A stretch of 64,000 bases of DNA, taken from NCBI GenBank assembly GCA_028702135.1, contig JAQVPJ010000003.1, forward strand, positions 62,001-126,000, given 5' to 3'. The stretch is from Eubacteriales bacterium. Its GTDB lineage: Bacteria > Bacillota > Clostridia > Oscillospirales > CAG-382. Position 1 is the first letter of the stretch; each line of letters starts with the position of its first letter. The notes below the pieces were generated by a model. That model was not told where the DNA came from. It made no database searches and was given only the letters and a program-made list of their open reading frames with translations. Position numbers and translations under genes: made by a program. Of this stretch, positions 27,758 through 37,356 are shown piece by piece.

Positions 27758-28480
27758 TTATTTGAATTCGTCGTATATCTTTTTCATATCATCACTGTAT
27801 ACAGCGTGATCGGAATCTGTGTAAATATATAAATTTTTAGTTATTATTATCCCTTCCCGTGCATCCTTTTTAGCTTCAACTAAAAACAGAGAGGGTGATT
27901 TTTCCGCAGAGGGACAAACAAAGGTCAGCCGTTTCGGCTCCAAACGATTTTCGCGCAGCGCCGTTAGAAAACCTACCATACGTTCAGGGCGGTAAACTGC
28001 ATAAAACTTTCCGCCTGTTTTCAAACACCAGCTTGCAGATTTGCATATATCGTTTATATCACAACAGACCTCATGAAATGCAATATTTTTATGTTCCGCC
28101 TCATTTGGCTTTCCGCATGTTGATTTTAGATACGGAGGGTTTGTAAAAACAACATCGGCTGCCCCGGATTCATAGTACATCCTGATATCTTTGATATCCC
28201 CGTTTATTGCGGTGAACCTATCGGAAAAACCGTTCACACTCGCATTTTTGTTGGCGATTTCACAATATTCCTTTTGTATTTCTATGCCCGTAATCGTAGC
28301 GTTGACACCGCCACTTAGCAACAGCAGCGACAGTATTCCGCTTCCCGTGCCGAGATCCACTCCCCTCCCGGACCTCCAGCTCTTCATAAAATCAGCAAGA
28401 AGAATAGCGTCGGTACCGTAATAAATACCGCCTTCAGGTTCGCAAAGAACGAGCTTTCTGTTGATATGCGTCCGCTTCAT
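27758..28480 (-). CDS. tRNA1(Val) (adenine(37)-N6)-methyltransferase-like (TrmN6 family)
   Basis: 240 aa from the ATG at 28480 (GAAGGGTGTAT upstream). Class I SAM-dependent methyltransferase: SAM-binding VDLGTGSGILSLLL, an acidic residue in GIEIQ, and the N6-adenine catalytic motif NPPYL. The early motif YGTDAILLADF is characteristic of the TrmN6/YfiC family, which methylates A37 of tRNA-Val. The substrate is inferred from the family. It precedes the giant protease by 11 bp, an odd pairing that may only reflect read-through. Confidence 0.85.
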   Translation of the reverse strand: MKRTHINRKLVLCEPEGGIYYGTDAILLADFMKSWRSGRGVDLGTGSGILSLLLLSGGVNATITGIEIQKEYCEIANKNASVNGFSDRFTAINGDIKDIRMYYESGAADVVFTNPPYLKSTCGKPNEAEHKNIAFHEVCCDINDICKSASWCLKTGGKFYAVYRPERMVGFLTALRENRLEPKRLTFVCPSAEKSPSLFLVEAKKDAREGIIITKNLYIYTDSDHAVYSDDMKKIYDEFK

Positions 28481-28678
28481 ATACACCCTTCATAAAACAT
28501 ACTATATATATAATACCATTAAACGACCCTAAAAGTTGCACAAACTGCAAATAAATAATAAACATTTTAATTTATAAAAGAACAAATGCACCCATAAATG
28601 AAATCTAATCCATCCATGAATGCACAGTCAAACGCTGTTGATATTTATAAAACAAAACTTAAGAAAATAAATTTAGTT

Positions 28679-28852
28679 TTATTCTTTTATAGCATCAACG
28701 GGACATACGCTTGCACACGCACCGCAGTCCAGACACTGCTCGGGATCGATAAGATACTTACCGTCTTCCCCAACGCTGATCGCTCCTGACGGGCATTCAC
28801 CTTCACAGGTTCCGCAACCGATGCAATCGTCTTTATTGATTGAATATGCCAT
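28679..28852 (-). CDS. 2[4Fe-4S] ferredoxin
   Basis: 57 aa from the ATG at 28852, which has GGAGG 9 nt upstream; the ORF-track start adds 7 leader codons. Two complete clostridial cluster motifs, CIGCGTCEGECP and CLDCGACASVCP, in pseudo-twofold arrangement. Low-potential electron carrier for anaerobic metabolism. Monocistronic. Confidence 0.95.
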   Translation of the reverse strand: MAYSINKDDCIGCGTCEGECPSGAISVGEDGKYLIDPEQCLDCGACASVCPVDAIKE

Positions 28853-28978
28853 TTTATGTACCTCCGTGTTCATTATTCAAAACATAATTTATTTTAACAT
28901 AACCACATTGTGAATTCAAGTGCTTTTTGATAAAAAAGCTTATAATATTATGTATTGCGGGTGTGGCAAAATGATCTG

Positions 28979-29914
28979 TTATCTGCCGTCCGCGGTTCTG
29001 AATGCTTTTACTGCCTTCTCCCAGTCATAAGTTGACGAAGCTGTTGATTTTGTAGGATAAACGACATTCTCTAACTGGTATACATCATAAGTGAACAAAA
29101 TGTCGATATATTCATCAAGTACAGCGGAATTTACATTCGTATTAGTGATTTTACTGAGAAGCTGATATGGTGCGCTGTCGTTTTTCGTGCCCGGATTCGT
29201 AAAGAACTGCATGAATATCGTCTCGTAAAGATGCTTTGTCTGTGTTTTATTCTGATTTCCGCTGTCAAAGTCGATAAGCTGCTTGAAGAGCTCCGCATTA
29301 AGCTCCTTCCTGCCCTGTCCGATATTTATATAGAACTCCTGCGGAATTTCATCCGGGTTTTCGTATAGCGCGGCTTCAGTCGCACGCTCGGGATTTATAT
29401 ATTTAATCTCCGATGCTATATCTATATACGGGTTTGTCATTTTGCCTGACACTTCCAAAAGCTCGTCTGTTCCGAGTATGCAATAATGATTGATTGTAAT
29501 ACCTGTCGCCGCAGAGATTTTTTGCGCTATTTCAGCACCCTGCATATCTGCAATCAGAAGTCTAAGCGGAACATCCACACCCACACTGTTTACCATTTTT
29601 AAATCTATAGGAATGAAGCTGTAAGAAAAGCGCTTTGTTATCTCGTTTGCACGAAAGTAAATAATGCTGGTTACCTGACCGTCCGAGGATTTTCCCACAA
29701 TTACCGCCGTAAAGATATCTCCCTCTATGGGAGCGGAAACCTCCGGTTCCGAGAGAATGTCACCGGGACTAACCGTCTCCTCCGATATGGTGCTCTCCTC
29801 AATTCCCGGTGTTATTTCGCCTATCAACGGATAAACGACAAATCTGCCGAGAAGCCCGAAAACGATCAGGCATATGCCAAAGGTAATCAGAAAATTTCTT
29901 AAAGAGGCTGACAA
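28979..29914 (-). CDS. LytR-CpsA-Psr (LCP)-like membrane-anchored protein, divergent
   Basis: 311 aa; TTG start at 29914 with AAAGGAG 10 nt upstream. One N-terminal TM helix, then an extracellular alpha/beta domain whose strand order resembles LCP phosphotransferases (FTAVIVGKSSDG, FSYSFIPIDLKM at the place of the usual SIPRDT, ATGITINHYCILG). The Arg and Asp residues that bind the polyprenyl pyrophosphate in LCP enzymes are not evident, so activity is doubtful. The C-terminal third is unrecognised. It may be a degenerate LCP used as a wall-associated binding protein. Confidence 0.55.
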   Translation of the reverse strand: MSASLRNFLITFGICLIVFGLLGRFVVYPLIGEITPGIEESTISEETVSPGDILSEPEVSAPIEGDIFTAVIVGKSSDGQVTSIIYFRANEITKRFSYSFIPIDLKMVNSVGVDVPLRLLIADMQGAEIAQKISAATGITINHYCILGTDELLEVSGKMTNPYIDIASEIKYINPERATEAALYENPDEIPQEFYINIGQGRKELNAELFKQLIDFDSGNQNKTQTKHLYETIFMQFFTNPGTKNDSAPYQLLSKITNTNVNSAVLDEYIDILFTYDVYQLENVVYPTKSTASSTYDWEKAVKAFRTADGR

Positions 29915-30078
29915 CTGTTAGCAACTCCTTTATCAATTATTTAAAGGTCTTTTGATTATACTATAACTGATATCTTTTGTCAAACAGTTATTATTTAACA
30001 TTTTTACATACATTTATGTATATAATAAACTGGTATGTCTCCTATGCCTAAAACGACTTTTTACACGACTCGATTGTA

Positions 30079-30107
30079 TTGACTTTATTGTAAAAATATA
30101 CTATAAT
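30079..30107 (+). promoter_or_regulatory. Promoter of the solute-binding lipoprotein gene
   Basis: TTGACT, 17-nt spacer, TATAAT. Confidence 0.75.
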
Positions 30108-30150
30108 TGAAGCATAATCGTGCTAAAAAATCATAAGGAGACCTAAACAA

Positions 30151-31614
30151 ATGAAAAAGCTGATAATCGCTTTACTTGCTCTTGTACTACTTCTTCCCTT
30201 TATCGCTTCCTGTAAAGAAGAGAAAGATAATTCGGGTTCTTCGGATACCGCTTCCAAAACTGATGAAAACGAAATAGTTGTCAAAGACATGGAGGGCAGG
30301 GATTTTAAAATACTGTGCTACAGCTTCGGACATGGTTCAAAGTCAATTGTTGGCTTTACCGGTGAGGTACTTTATAAAGAGGATTCCGCTTCCCCGCTTG
30401 ATGTAAAGAAAAAGGAAATTGTGGATTTAGTTCAGCAGCAGTACAACTGTACGATAACCGGTGATCTTTTTACAGGTACCCACCCGGAGCTCAACGAAAA
30501 GATAAGATTAATGGTAATGGGTGGCTCAAACGAGTATGATTTTTATTTTGATTGCTACCAGTTCAGCTCGGCAATGGTTGCGGATAATGTTCTTTATGAT
30601 TTGAACACAATATCGTCGATTGATTTTACAAACCCCTGGTGGGATCAGAACGCAAGAGAGGATTTTTCGATCGACAACAAGCTCTACTTTATGTGCGGCG
30701 ACATCAACACCTATGATAACGACGGCACATGGTGCGTGCTTTTCAACAAAAAGCTTAAGGAAACGCTTGGTATTACTGAGGATTTCTATCAGCTCGCAAG
30801 AGATTATGAATGGACCTTCGATAAATTTACCGAGATCTGCAAGCGCGGCATTTCCAAGGATATAAACGGTGACAACGTTCTGGATGAGAAGGATCAATGG
30901 GCGTTCGGCACGGAAACCTATAATATGTACGTTCATGTTGTCGCGGGCGGCGACAGAATCACTAAAAAAGACGAAAACGACATTCCTTATTTCACTATAA
31001 CAAACGAATCGACATACAACTCGCTCGGGAAAATACGTGATTTTTATCTCGATAAGACGACAGTTATGGTTGCAAACGCTCCGCCTTACACCGAAAAAGG
31101 CTTTGACAATTACTGGGAGGCAACCGTTCACAAGTCGTTTATGGAAGGACGGGAGCTGTTCTATATGTGCGGGCTCATCAATGCTCCCGGATTCAGGGAA
31201 ATGGAAGATGATTTCGGCATCCTCCCCGTTCCTCTTATGTACGAGGGGCAGGAATCCTACTTTCATACAGTTTCCATCAGCAATATGTCTGCGCTCTCTA
31301 TTCCCAAGAATGTAATCGGCGTTGAGGATGTAGGAATAATTATAGAAGCGCTGGGAAAATATTCAAAAAATATCTTAACTCCTGAATACTATGACAATCA
31401 GTTAAAATACAGAAACACCCGCGATAATGAAAGCAGTGAGATGCTCGATATTATATTTGCGTCACGTTCCTTCGATATCGGTGCGGCTTTCAACTGGGGC
31501 GGAGTGCTTAATGTTTATACCGAGATGGACAAAAATTATGTTTCTCATTTTGAGAGTATCATGACCTCGGCGCAGTCCAAATTAGACGCCGTTATAGAAG
31601 AAATCCAAAGCTGA
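30151..31614 (+). CDS. Extracellular solute-binding lipoprotein (ABC sugar-binding type)
   Basis: 487 aa. Lipobox FIASCKEE. The remainder is a class-I extracellular solute-binding fold recognised by the hinge-type segment TNPWWDQNAREDFSI, the QWAFGTETYN region and IPKNV near the C-terminus. It resembles carbohydrate-binding proteins of ABC importers, but no permease or ATPase lies nearby, so partners must be encoded elsewhere. A close paralogue is encoded on the other strand at 35.7-37.2 kb (shared WWDQNA, DIGA.FNWGG/YNWGG). Confidence 0.85.
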   Translation: MKKLIIALLALVLLLPFIASCKEEKDNSGSSDTASKTDENEIVVKDMEGRDFKILCYSFGHGSKSIVGFTGEVLYKEDSASPLDVKKKEIVDLVQQQYNCTITGDLFTGTHPELNEKIRLMVMGGSNEYDFYFDCYQFSSAMVADNVLYDLNTISSIDFTNPWWDQNAREDFSIDNKLYFMCGDINTYDNDGTWCVLFNKKLKETLGITEDFYQLARDYEWTFDKFTEICKRGISKDINGDNVLDEKDQWAFGTETYNMYVHVVAGGDRITKKDENDIPYFTITNESTYNSLGKIRDFYLDKTTVMVANAPPYTEKGFDNYWEATVHKSFMEGRELFYMCGLINAPGFREMEDDFGILPVPLMYEGQESYFHTVSISNMSALSIPKNVIGVEDVGIIIEALGKYSKNILTPEYYDNQLKYRNTRDNESSEMLDIIFASRSFDIGAAFNWGGVLNVYTEMDKNYVSHFESIMTSAQSKLDAVIEEIQS

Positions 31615-31638
31615 TTTAAACCGGAAAGGAACACTCCC

Positions 31639-32484
31639 ATGACTGTTGCTCAAGCTGTTTTATTCGGCATTATACAGGGTATTGCGGAATTTTTGCCCAT
31701 ATCAAGCTCGGGACATCTTGCCCTTGCGCATAACTTTTTTAAGATAAACGATGACAACGGCTTTGCCTTTGACATATTTCTTCATCTCGCAACGCTGGTC
31801 GCTGTCTGCATAGTTTATTATAAGGACGTATGGCAGATTATAAAGGGCTTTTTCTCTCTTGTGAAAAAGCTCTTTACAGGCAAAATAAAGCTTGCAAAAG
31901 GCAAAAAGACTAATTTTGAATACGGCGAGAAGCTCTTTATTATGCTCGTAATCGCCTCTCTTCCGCTCATCCCCGCCGCACTTATTGAGGATAAGGTGGA
32001 ATACATTTCCAGTTATAGCTGGATTATCGGAATTTTACTCGTCATCAACGGCGCAATGCTCTATATATCCGACAAGCTGGTAAAGCATTCCGAGAGCCTT
32101 AGCGACAGCGATTATCAAAAGCCCTTCTACATAGGACTGTTTCAGTTATTCGGTGTTCTTCCCGGCATCTCCCGTTCAGGCTCGACGATAACCGGCGGAT
32201 TATTTTTTGGACTCAACCGTCAGGATGCGGTTAAATTCTCATTTCTAATGTCAATCCCTGCGATTCTCGGCGCATGTGTCCTGAAGATTGACGATTTTCT
32301 GGATGTAGGTATGACGGGCAAGCTTATGAATACCTATATTGCAGGTGCAGTCACTGCCATGGTTGTCGGATTTTTCGCAATAAAGCTGCTGCAATATGTA
32401 GCGAAGAAAAACGGGTTTTTCGTCTTCTCAATTTATTGCATTATAGTCGGAATCACAGCGGTTGTAGCTGATGTCCTTATTTAA
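31639..32484 (+). CDS. uppP: Undecaprenyl-diphosphatase
   Basis: 281 aa, polytopic. Both family motifs are intact: GIIQGIAEFLPISSSGHL and PGISRSGSTITGGLFFG, which carry the catalytic Glu, Ser and Arg. It recycles undecaprenyl pyrophosphate for peptidoglycan synthesis and gives basal bacitracin tolerance. RBS GGAAAGGAA; 24 bp after the solute-binding protein gene. With ddl, murI and the LCP-like gene it adds to the wall-synthesis content of this part of the window. Confidence 0.95.
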   Translation: MTVAQAVLFGIIQGIAEFLPISSSGHLALAHNFFKINDDNGFAFDIFLHLATLVAVCIVYYKDVWQIIKGFFSLVKKLFTGKIKLAKGKKTNFEYGEKLFIMLVIASLPLIPAALIEDKVEYISSYSWIIGILLVINGAMLYISDKLVKHSESLSDSDYQKPFYIGLFQLFGVLPGISRSGSTITGGLFFGLNRQDAVKFSFLMSIPAILGACVLKIDDFLDVGMTGKLMNTYIAGAVTAMVVGFFAIKLLQYVAKKNGFFVFSIYCIIVGITAVVADVLI

Positions 32485-32540
32485 TTTTATATATTGTGAG
32501 TTAATTTATGCTCCCAAAATAAAAGTGGTTGGAGATATTA

Positions 32541-35003
32541 ATGTCAAAAGCAACAAAAAAGACAAGTAAATCAACAAAAAAAGCACCGGTAAAGAATGCG
32601 AAGCAGCCCTCTGCGGTAAATATCAAAGCCGAAAAACAAAAAATGGCGACCGAGAGAAAACCAAACCCCGCCGTTCCTTATGTGATTGGCTTTTTCGCGT
32701 TGTTCGTAATACTTACCTTCTTTGTTGCCGATTCGGGATTCTTGGGAAAATACATACGCAGTACCCTGAGGGGGCTTTTCGGAGTCGGTTATTATTATTT
32801 CCCCTTCCTGCTTCTGCTCATCGCTTTCTACTGGAAGCGTGACAGCGTAAAAGGAGCAGTACGGGCAAAAATAATTCTTGGTCTTATAAATTTTATTTTT
32901 CTTTTGATCATATATAATACAATCGTCGCCGCAGACCCGTACGAATATGGCTGGAATTTATTTGAGATAGGAAAAACGCTTGATGGCTCAGGCCTTTTTG
33001 GCGGAAATATCGGTGCGCTTTTTGTTAAAATGCTCGGAAAAGTTCCTACTCTGATCCTGTCGTCTCTCGCAGTGTTCATTTCGACGGTATTTCTGTTCGG
33101 CAGCACCCCTAAGTCTACAGTCAAGGCGATCATCGATTTTTTCAGAGAGATAGATTTTGGCATAGAGAGCGACACCGAGGACAACCTCAACAGCAAAGCT
33201 ACCGTAAAAGCGGAAGAGGAAGAGGCTATAAAACAGGTAAAAGGGTCCTACAAAACCGCACCGGTAATTATTCCGGACGAGGTAGATACTTCACAGCAGC
33301 GTTTTGAGCTTCCACTGGAGGAAGAGGTTGTCCCTTCTTTTCCCGAAAGAGAGCTTGTCGGTTTTAAGGAGATAAACCGCGAGATGCCGTGGGACGAGCC
33401 TGTTTCGGTACAAAAGCCAGAAAACGCTGAAACTACGGATTCCGAAGATTCGGAAAAAGATGGTTTTACTATTGATAAAAAAGAAGAGGTCTTTTCGGAG
33501 GAGGAACAGGAAAATCCCCCGTATGTGTTCCCGCCTATCTCCCTGCTCGCCGAGAGCGAAAGCGACGGCCTTACGCTTACCGAAACCGATATACAAAGGA
33601 CAAGCCAGAAGCTGGTTGATACACTCGCAAGCTTTGGTGTTCACACAAGGGTCATCAGTACAAGCTGCGGTCCGACCATCACCCGCTATGAGCTGCAGCC
33701 TGAAACAGGAGTTCGGGTAAAATCGATTGCCAATCTTGCTGATGATATAGCCCTGCATCTTGCGACGACCAATGTACGTATAGAGACGATACCCGGAAAA
33801 GCTGCCGTCGGTATTGAGATACCCAACCGCAGCGTGACGACAGTTAGGCTTCACGGACTTTTAAACACAGCAACCTTCAGGGACAACAAGAGCAGTCTGT
33901 TTTGTGCGCTCGGCATGGATGTGGCGGGTAATCCCATATATATCGATATCGGAAAAATGCCGCATCTCCTTATCGCCGGAGCGACCGGAATGGGAAAATC
34001 GGTATGTATTAACTCGATCATAATTTCTCTGTTATACAGAGCCAAACCCGACGAGGTAAAGCTGATACTCATCGACCCGAAACGCATTGAACTTTCGGAA
34101 TATAACGGAATCCCGCACCTTATGGTACCAGTAATTACGGAACCTAAGAAGGCAGCAGGTACTCTAAACTGGGCATGTATCGAGATGGAAAAGCGATATA
34201 CTCTGATACAGGAGGTCGGTGTCCGTAACCTTGCGGAATATAATTCGGTAGTCAGGGACGATCCCGAGCGCGAGACAATCCCGTATGTAGTAATTATTAT
34301 AGATGAGCTTGCCGATTTGATGATGACCGCGCCGGATGATGTAGAAACCTCGATTTGCCGTCTTGCGCAAAAAGCGAGAGCCGCCGGAATGCATCTCGTC
34401 GTAGGAACTCAGCGGCCGTCTGTTGATGTAATTACAGGTCTTATTAAAGCAAATATACCCTCAAGAATCGCTTTTACTGTTGCCTCTCAGGTCGATTCAA
34501 GAACAATTCTCGATATGGCAGGAGCCGAAAAACTAATGGGACGCGGTGATATGCTGTATTATCCTGTTGGTGCAATGAAGCCGGTACGTGTACAGGGTGC
34601 TTTTGTCGACGGAAAGACGGAGGTTACAGCAATAACCCAGTTTATTAAAGACGCTGCCGAGGTGCAATATAACGAGGAAGTAATCAATATGATCGAACAG
34701 GAAGCAAAACTTTGCGGAGTCAAACACTCCAAACGTGATGTTTTTAACGACAAGGTCGACGACGAAAAGGACGATCCTATGATAATAAGTGCGCTCGAGG
34801 TCGCTTTCGACTGCGGTAATGTTTCTACCTCCCTGCTTCAAAGAAGACTGTCGTTAGGTTACGCAAGAGCCGCAAGAATCGTTGATAAACTGGAACGCAG
34901 GGGTTATGTGGGTCAGTTTGACGCCGCGACAAAGAAGCGTGCGATTTTAATTACCAAAGAGGAGTTCCTTGAGCTGAAGCTCAATTCTCAAAAAAACGAA
35001 TAG
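32541..35003 (+). CDS. FtsK/SpoIIIE family DNA translocase
   Basis: 820 aa from the ATG at 32541 (TTGGAGAT upstream). A Lys-rich N-terminus is followed by four TM helices (about 45-190), an acidic linker, then the RecA-like motor with Walker A GATGMGKSVCINS, Walker B YVVIIIDELADLMM, and the QRPSVDVITGLIK motif. The C-terminal gamma winged helix (SLLQRRLSLGYARAARIVD) recognises SRS/KOPS-type orientation sequences. It moves chromosome DNA through the closing septum in division and sporulation; whether it is SpoIIIE or SftA/FtsK-like cannot be told. Confidence 0.95.
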   Translation: MSKATKKTSKSTKKAPVKNAKQPSAVNIKAEKQKMATERKPNPAVPYVIGFFALFVILTFFVADSGFLGKYIRSTLRGLFGVGYYYFPFLLLLIAFYWKRDSVKGAVRAKIILGLINFIFLLIIYNTIVAADPYEYGWNLFEIGKTLDGSGLFGGNIGALFVKMLGKVPTLILSSLAVFISTVFLFGSTPKSTVKAIIDFFREIDFGIESDTEDNLNSKATVKAEEEEAIKQVKGSYKTAPVIIPDEVDTSQQRFELPLEEEVVPSFPERELVGFKEINREMPWDEPVSVQKPENAETTDSEDSEKDGFTIDKKEEVFSEEEQENPPYVFPPISLLAESESDGLTLTETDIQRTSQKLVDTLASFGVHTRVISTSCGPTITRYELQPETGVRVKSIANLADDIALHLATTNVRIETIPGKAAVGIEIPNRSVTTVRLHGLLNTATFRDNKSSLFCALGMDVAGNPIYIDIGKMPHLLIAGATGMGKSVCINSIIISLLYRAKPDEVKLILIDPKRIELSEYNGIPHLMVPVITEPKKAAGTLNWACIEMEKRYTLIQEVGVRNLAEYNSVVRDDPERETIPYVVIIIDELADLMMTAPDDVETSICRLAQKARAAGMHLVVGTQRPSVDVITGLIKANIPSRIAFTVASQVDSRTILDMAGAEKLMGRGDMLYYPVGAMKPVRVQGAFVDGKTEVTAITQFIKDAAEVQYNEEVINMIEQEAKLCGVKHSKRDVFNDKVDDEKDDPMIISALEVAFDCGNVSTSLLQRRLSLGYARAARIVDKLERRGYVGQFDAATKKRAILITKEEFLELKLNSQKNE

Positions 35004-35037
35004 TATTTTTAATACAATTCGTAGGAGCATAACAGTA

Positions 35038-35583
35038 TTGAAAAAAATCAGCTTACGACATATTATTTTATTTTTGATTACTCTCTGTTTGTTGTTTTCT
35101 TCAGCATGCGGAACAAAAAATAAAGGTGACGAGACGACACAACCGCTTGATAAGATGATAAACGGTCTTTTGAGCGAGGATACCGGACTTTATAAATCCG
35201 CTTTCCCACCCGATTACATTACAGCTCTGACTGAAGAGCTGAGTAAGATAGGCGAAAATATTGACACTCTTATCTCCAATGCTTTTAAGGGTGGTCTGGA
35301 TGCTCATGTGGTAAATTACGGTGATGATACCAGAATAAACTATATCCTTATTTCAAAAGAGCCTATGACCCAAGAGGAGCTTAACGAACCTTATTGGGAT
35401 TATTATATTACTGATTATAATATCCCTGTCGGTGATATCACCGAAGCCTTTAAAGCCAACTTTGATCTCACCGTAAAAGGCGATGAATCCGGAAGCACAA
35501 AGCGTGCTGTATATAAGCTGTTGAAAATCGACGGTATATGGTATGTGCATCCCGAATCCTTTTTGAATATGTTCTCGGGATGA
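35038..35583 (+). CDS. Small secreted lipoprotein, hypothetical
   Basis: 181 aa with a TTG start; GTAGGAGC upstream. Lipobox LFSSACG gives a lipid anchor. The body has a helix-rich N-terminal half and a beta-rich C-terminal half ending WYVHPESFLNMF, similar in layout to DUF4878/NTF2-like lipoproteins. No catalytic motif. It lies 34 bp after ftsK and shares its terminator. Confidence 0.65.
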   Translation: MKKISLRHIILFLITLCLLFSSACGTKNKGDETTQPLDKMINGLLSEDTGLYKSAFPPDYITALTEELSKIGENIDTLISNAFKGGLDAHVVNYGDDTRINYILISKEPMTQEELNEPYWDYYITDYNIPVGDITEAFKANFDLTVKGDESGSTKRAVYKLLKIDGIWYVHPESFLNMFSG

Positions 35584-35618
35584 TTTTTCCGCTTATATAG
35601 AATTGATTTTCCCATATC

Positions 35619-35651
35619 AAAAGCGTGCCGTGGTATATGCGGCACGCTTTT
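35619..35651. terminator. Bidirectional terminator
   Basis: AAAGCGTGCCG..CGGCACGCTTTT between the convergent lipoprotein genes ending at 35583 and 35672. Confidence 0.9.
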
Positions 35652-35671
35652 ATAATATTTATTATTCTTTA

Positions 35672-37165
35672 TTAAGTTATCAGATTTTTATAATCCTCAA
35701 TGGTTTGTTCCATCGCCATCTGTGCTCCGTTTTTAATTTTCTCATACGAGGAAACAAGGGTGTTTGAACCGGAACGCATTGTTGCCGAATAAATACCTAT
35801 AAGATTGCCACCCCAATTATAAATCGCTCCGATATCGTAAAGACGGTTATTGAATACATTATCGAGCATCTTCTCGTCCTCGTCAACGAAGTCAACAGAT
35901 TTCAGCTTAAGAGTTGTCTCGTAATATGCGTTGGTTACACTCTCTCCGGTGCTGGGATACTTGCTGAAATAACCGAGAGCTTCCATAAGATAAATTGTCG
36001 CATCTCTCTTTTCGACGTTGGTGGTCGGTACTGCCATAACGGTCGCCTGATATACGTTAACTCCGTTGAAATACTTCTCCTGCTCCTCATCATACTTAGG
36101 AATCGGAATAACCCCAAAATCCACCTTATCTTCGGACTTGCTATCCCTGATACCGCTGATTGAGGAGGTGGTAGTAAGATAGAACAATCCTCTGCCGCTT
36201 ACAAAAGCATTGCTGACATCGGTCCAGCCGGTCTCTCCGAGCTGCTCAACGCGAAGAGTCGTGGTTTTGTCGGTCATCAGATTGAACACTTTATCAAATG
36301 CATTCACGCTTTGCTCCGAATCTACAAGAAGCTCAATACCCCCATCATTCGTCTTCTGAGCGGAACAAACGCCCGAGCCCTCAACGAGTATGCCTGTGCC
36401 GTAACCCTCTCCTAAAAGTCCGTAGGTTCCGCCGGTTGTGCCGAACTGTCCGTTATCATCGGCTTTAGAAACGGACTTTGCCATCTCATACATGGCGTCA
36501 TATGTCCATTTCCCGTCATTAACAAAATCATATATATCGCCGTACTTTTCAGAAAGATTGGTATTCTGCTCATACATCTTTTTATTATAAAGGATCAGAT
36601 ATGTGTGGTCATCGTCGGTCAGCAATGCGTCACCGGCTACAAAATAAGTCTTTTCCGTGATGGACAGATTTTCTATAGCGTTCTGGTCCCACCAATCCCT
36701 GTCGAGCAATAAATCGTCCTGAAGGGATACATAATAGTTAGCAGTGGCGTTAGGCAGCATTTTGTATACTGCATCCGCGACTATCTGATATTCATCCAAT
36801 CCGGCTTCAACTGTTGTTTTAATATCGTCACCCGGATATCTTGTTGGCTTAACCTCTATGGTAATGCCAAAATTCTCCTTAATATAAGCGTTTCTTACCT
36901 TGACCGCTTCGTTAATGGCGTCGCCGTCCAATTCGTCATTGGGCACAAACTGCAGTTCGCCATATTTGTGTCTTGCTTTCTCGACGCATAGAATCTTTAT
37001 CGTCGTATCAAAATTTTCTACTTCAAGCGGGAATGAATTCGGTTCGCCCGAAACATTGGATTTGACATCCTTTGAGGTATCATCTCCTGTTTTACAAGCT
37101 GTCAGCAACGGTGCTGTTATAAGGAGTAAAGCCAATACACACAGCAAAAATTTCCTGTTAAACAT
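35672..37165 (-). CDS. Extracellular solute-binding lipoprotein, paralogue of the 30.2-kb gene
   Basis: 497 aa. Lipobox PLLTACKTG. Same fold and signature segments as the plus-strand paralogue: DRDWWDQNAIENLSI, AVPTTNVEKRDA, RLYDIGAIYNWGGN. The two flank uppP-ftsK in inverted orientation, which looks like an old inverted duplication around a core block. No transporter genes are adjacent. The substrate is unknown; carbohydrate is likely from the family. Confidence 0.85.
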   Translation of the reverse strand: MFNRKFLLCVLALLLITAPLLTACKTGDDTSKDVKSNVSGEPNSFPLEVENFDTTIKILCVEKARHKYGELQFVPNDELDGDAINEAVKVRNAYIKENFGITIEVKPTRYPGDDIKTTVEAGLDEYQIVADAVYKMLPNATANYYVSLQDDLLLDRDWWDQNAIENLSITEKTYFVAGDALLTDDDHTYLILYNKKMYEQNTNLSEKYGDIYDFVNDGKWTYDAMYEMAKSVSKADDNGQFGTTGGTYGLLGEGYGTGILVEGSGVCSAQKTNDGGIELLVDSEQSVNAFDKVFNLMTDKTTTLRVEQLGETGWTDVSNAFVSGRGLFYLTTTSSISGIRDSKSEDKVDFGVIPIPKYDEEQEKYFNGVNVYQATVMAVPTTNVEKRDATIYLMEALGYFSKYPSTGESVTNAYYETTLKLKSVDFVDEDEKMLDNVFNNRLYDIGAIYNWGGNLIGIYSATMRSGSNTLVSSYEKIKNGAQMAMEQTIEDYKNLIT

Positions 37166-37356
37166 AACTACCTCCCATAATCGTGTTCATTGTCTTATAT
37201 TATAATATAATTTTTTACAATATGCAAGTATAACATTTATAAAAAATTGTGCGTTTTGTACATCATATATACCTAAGGCTTGCATTTTTCGCTTATAACG
37301 GATAATATATATAGTAGTATTGAATATAGATTTAAACTAAAAAACGGAGTTTGGCA

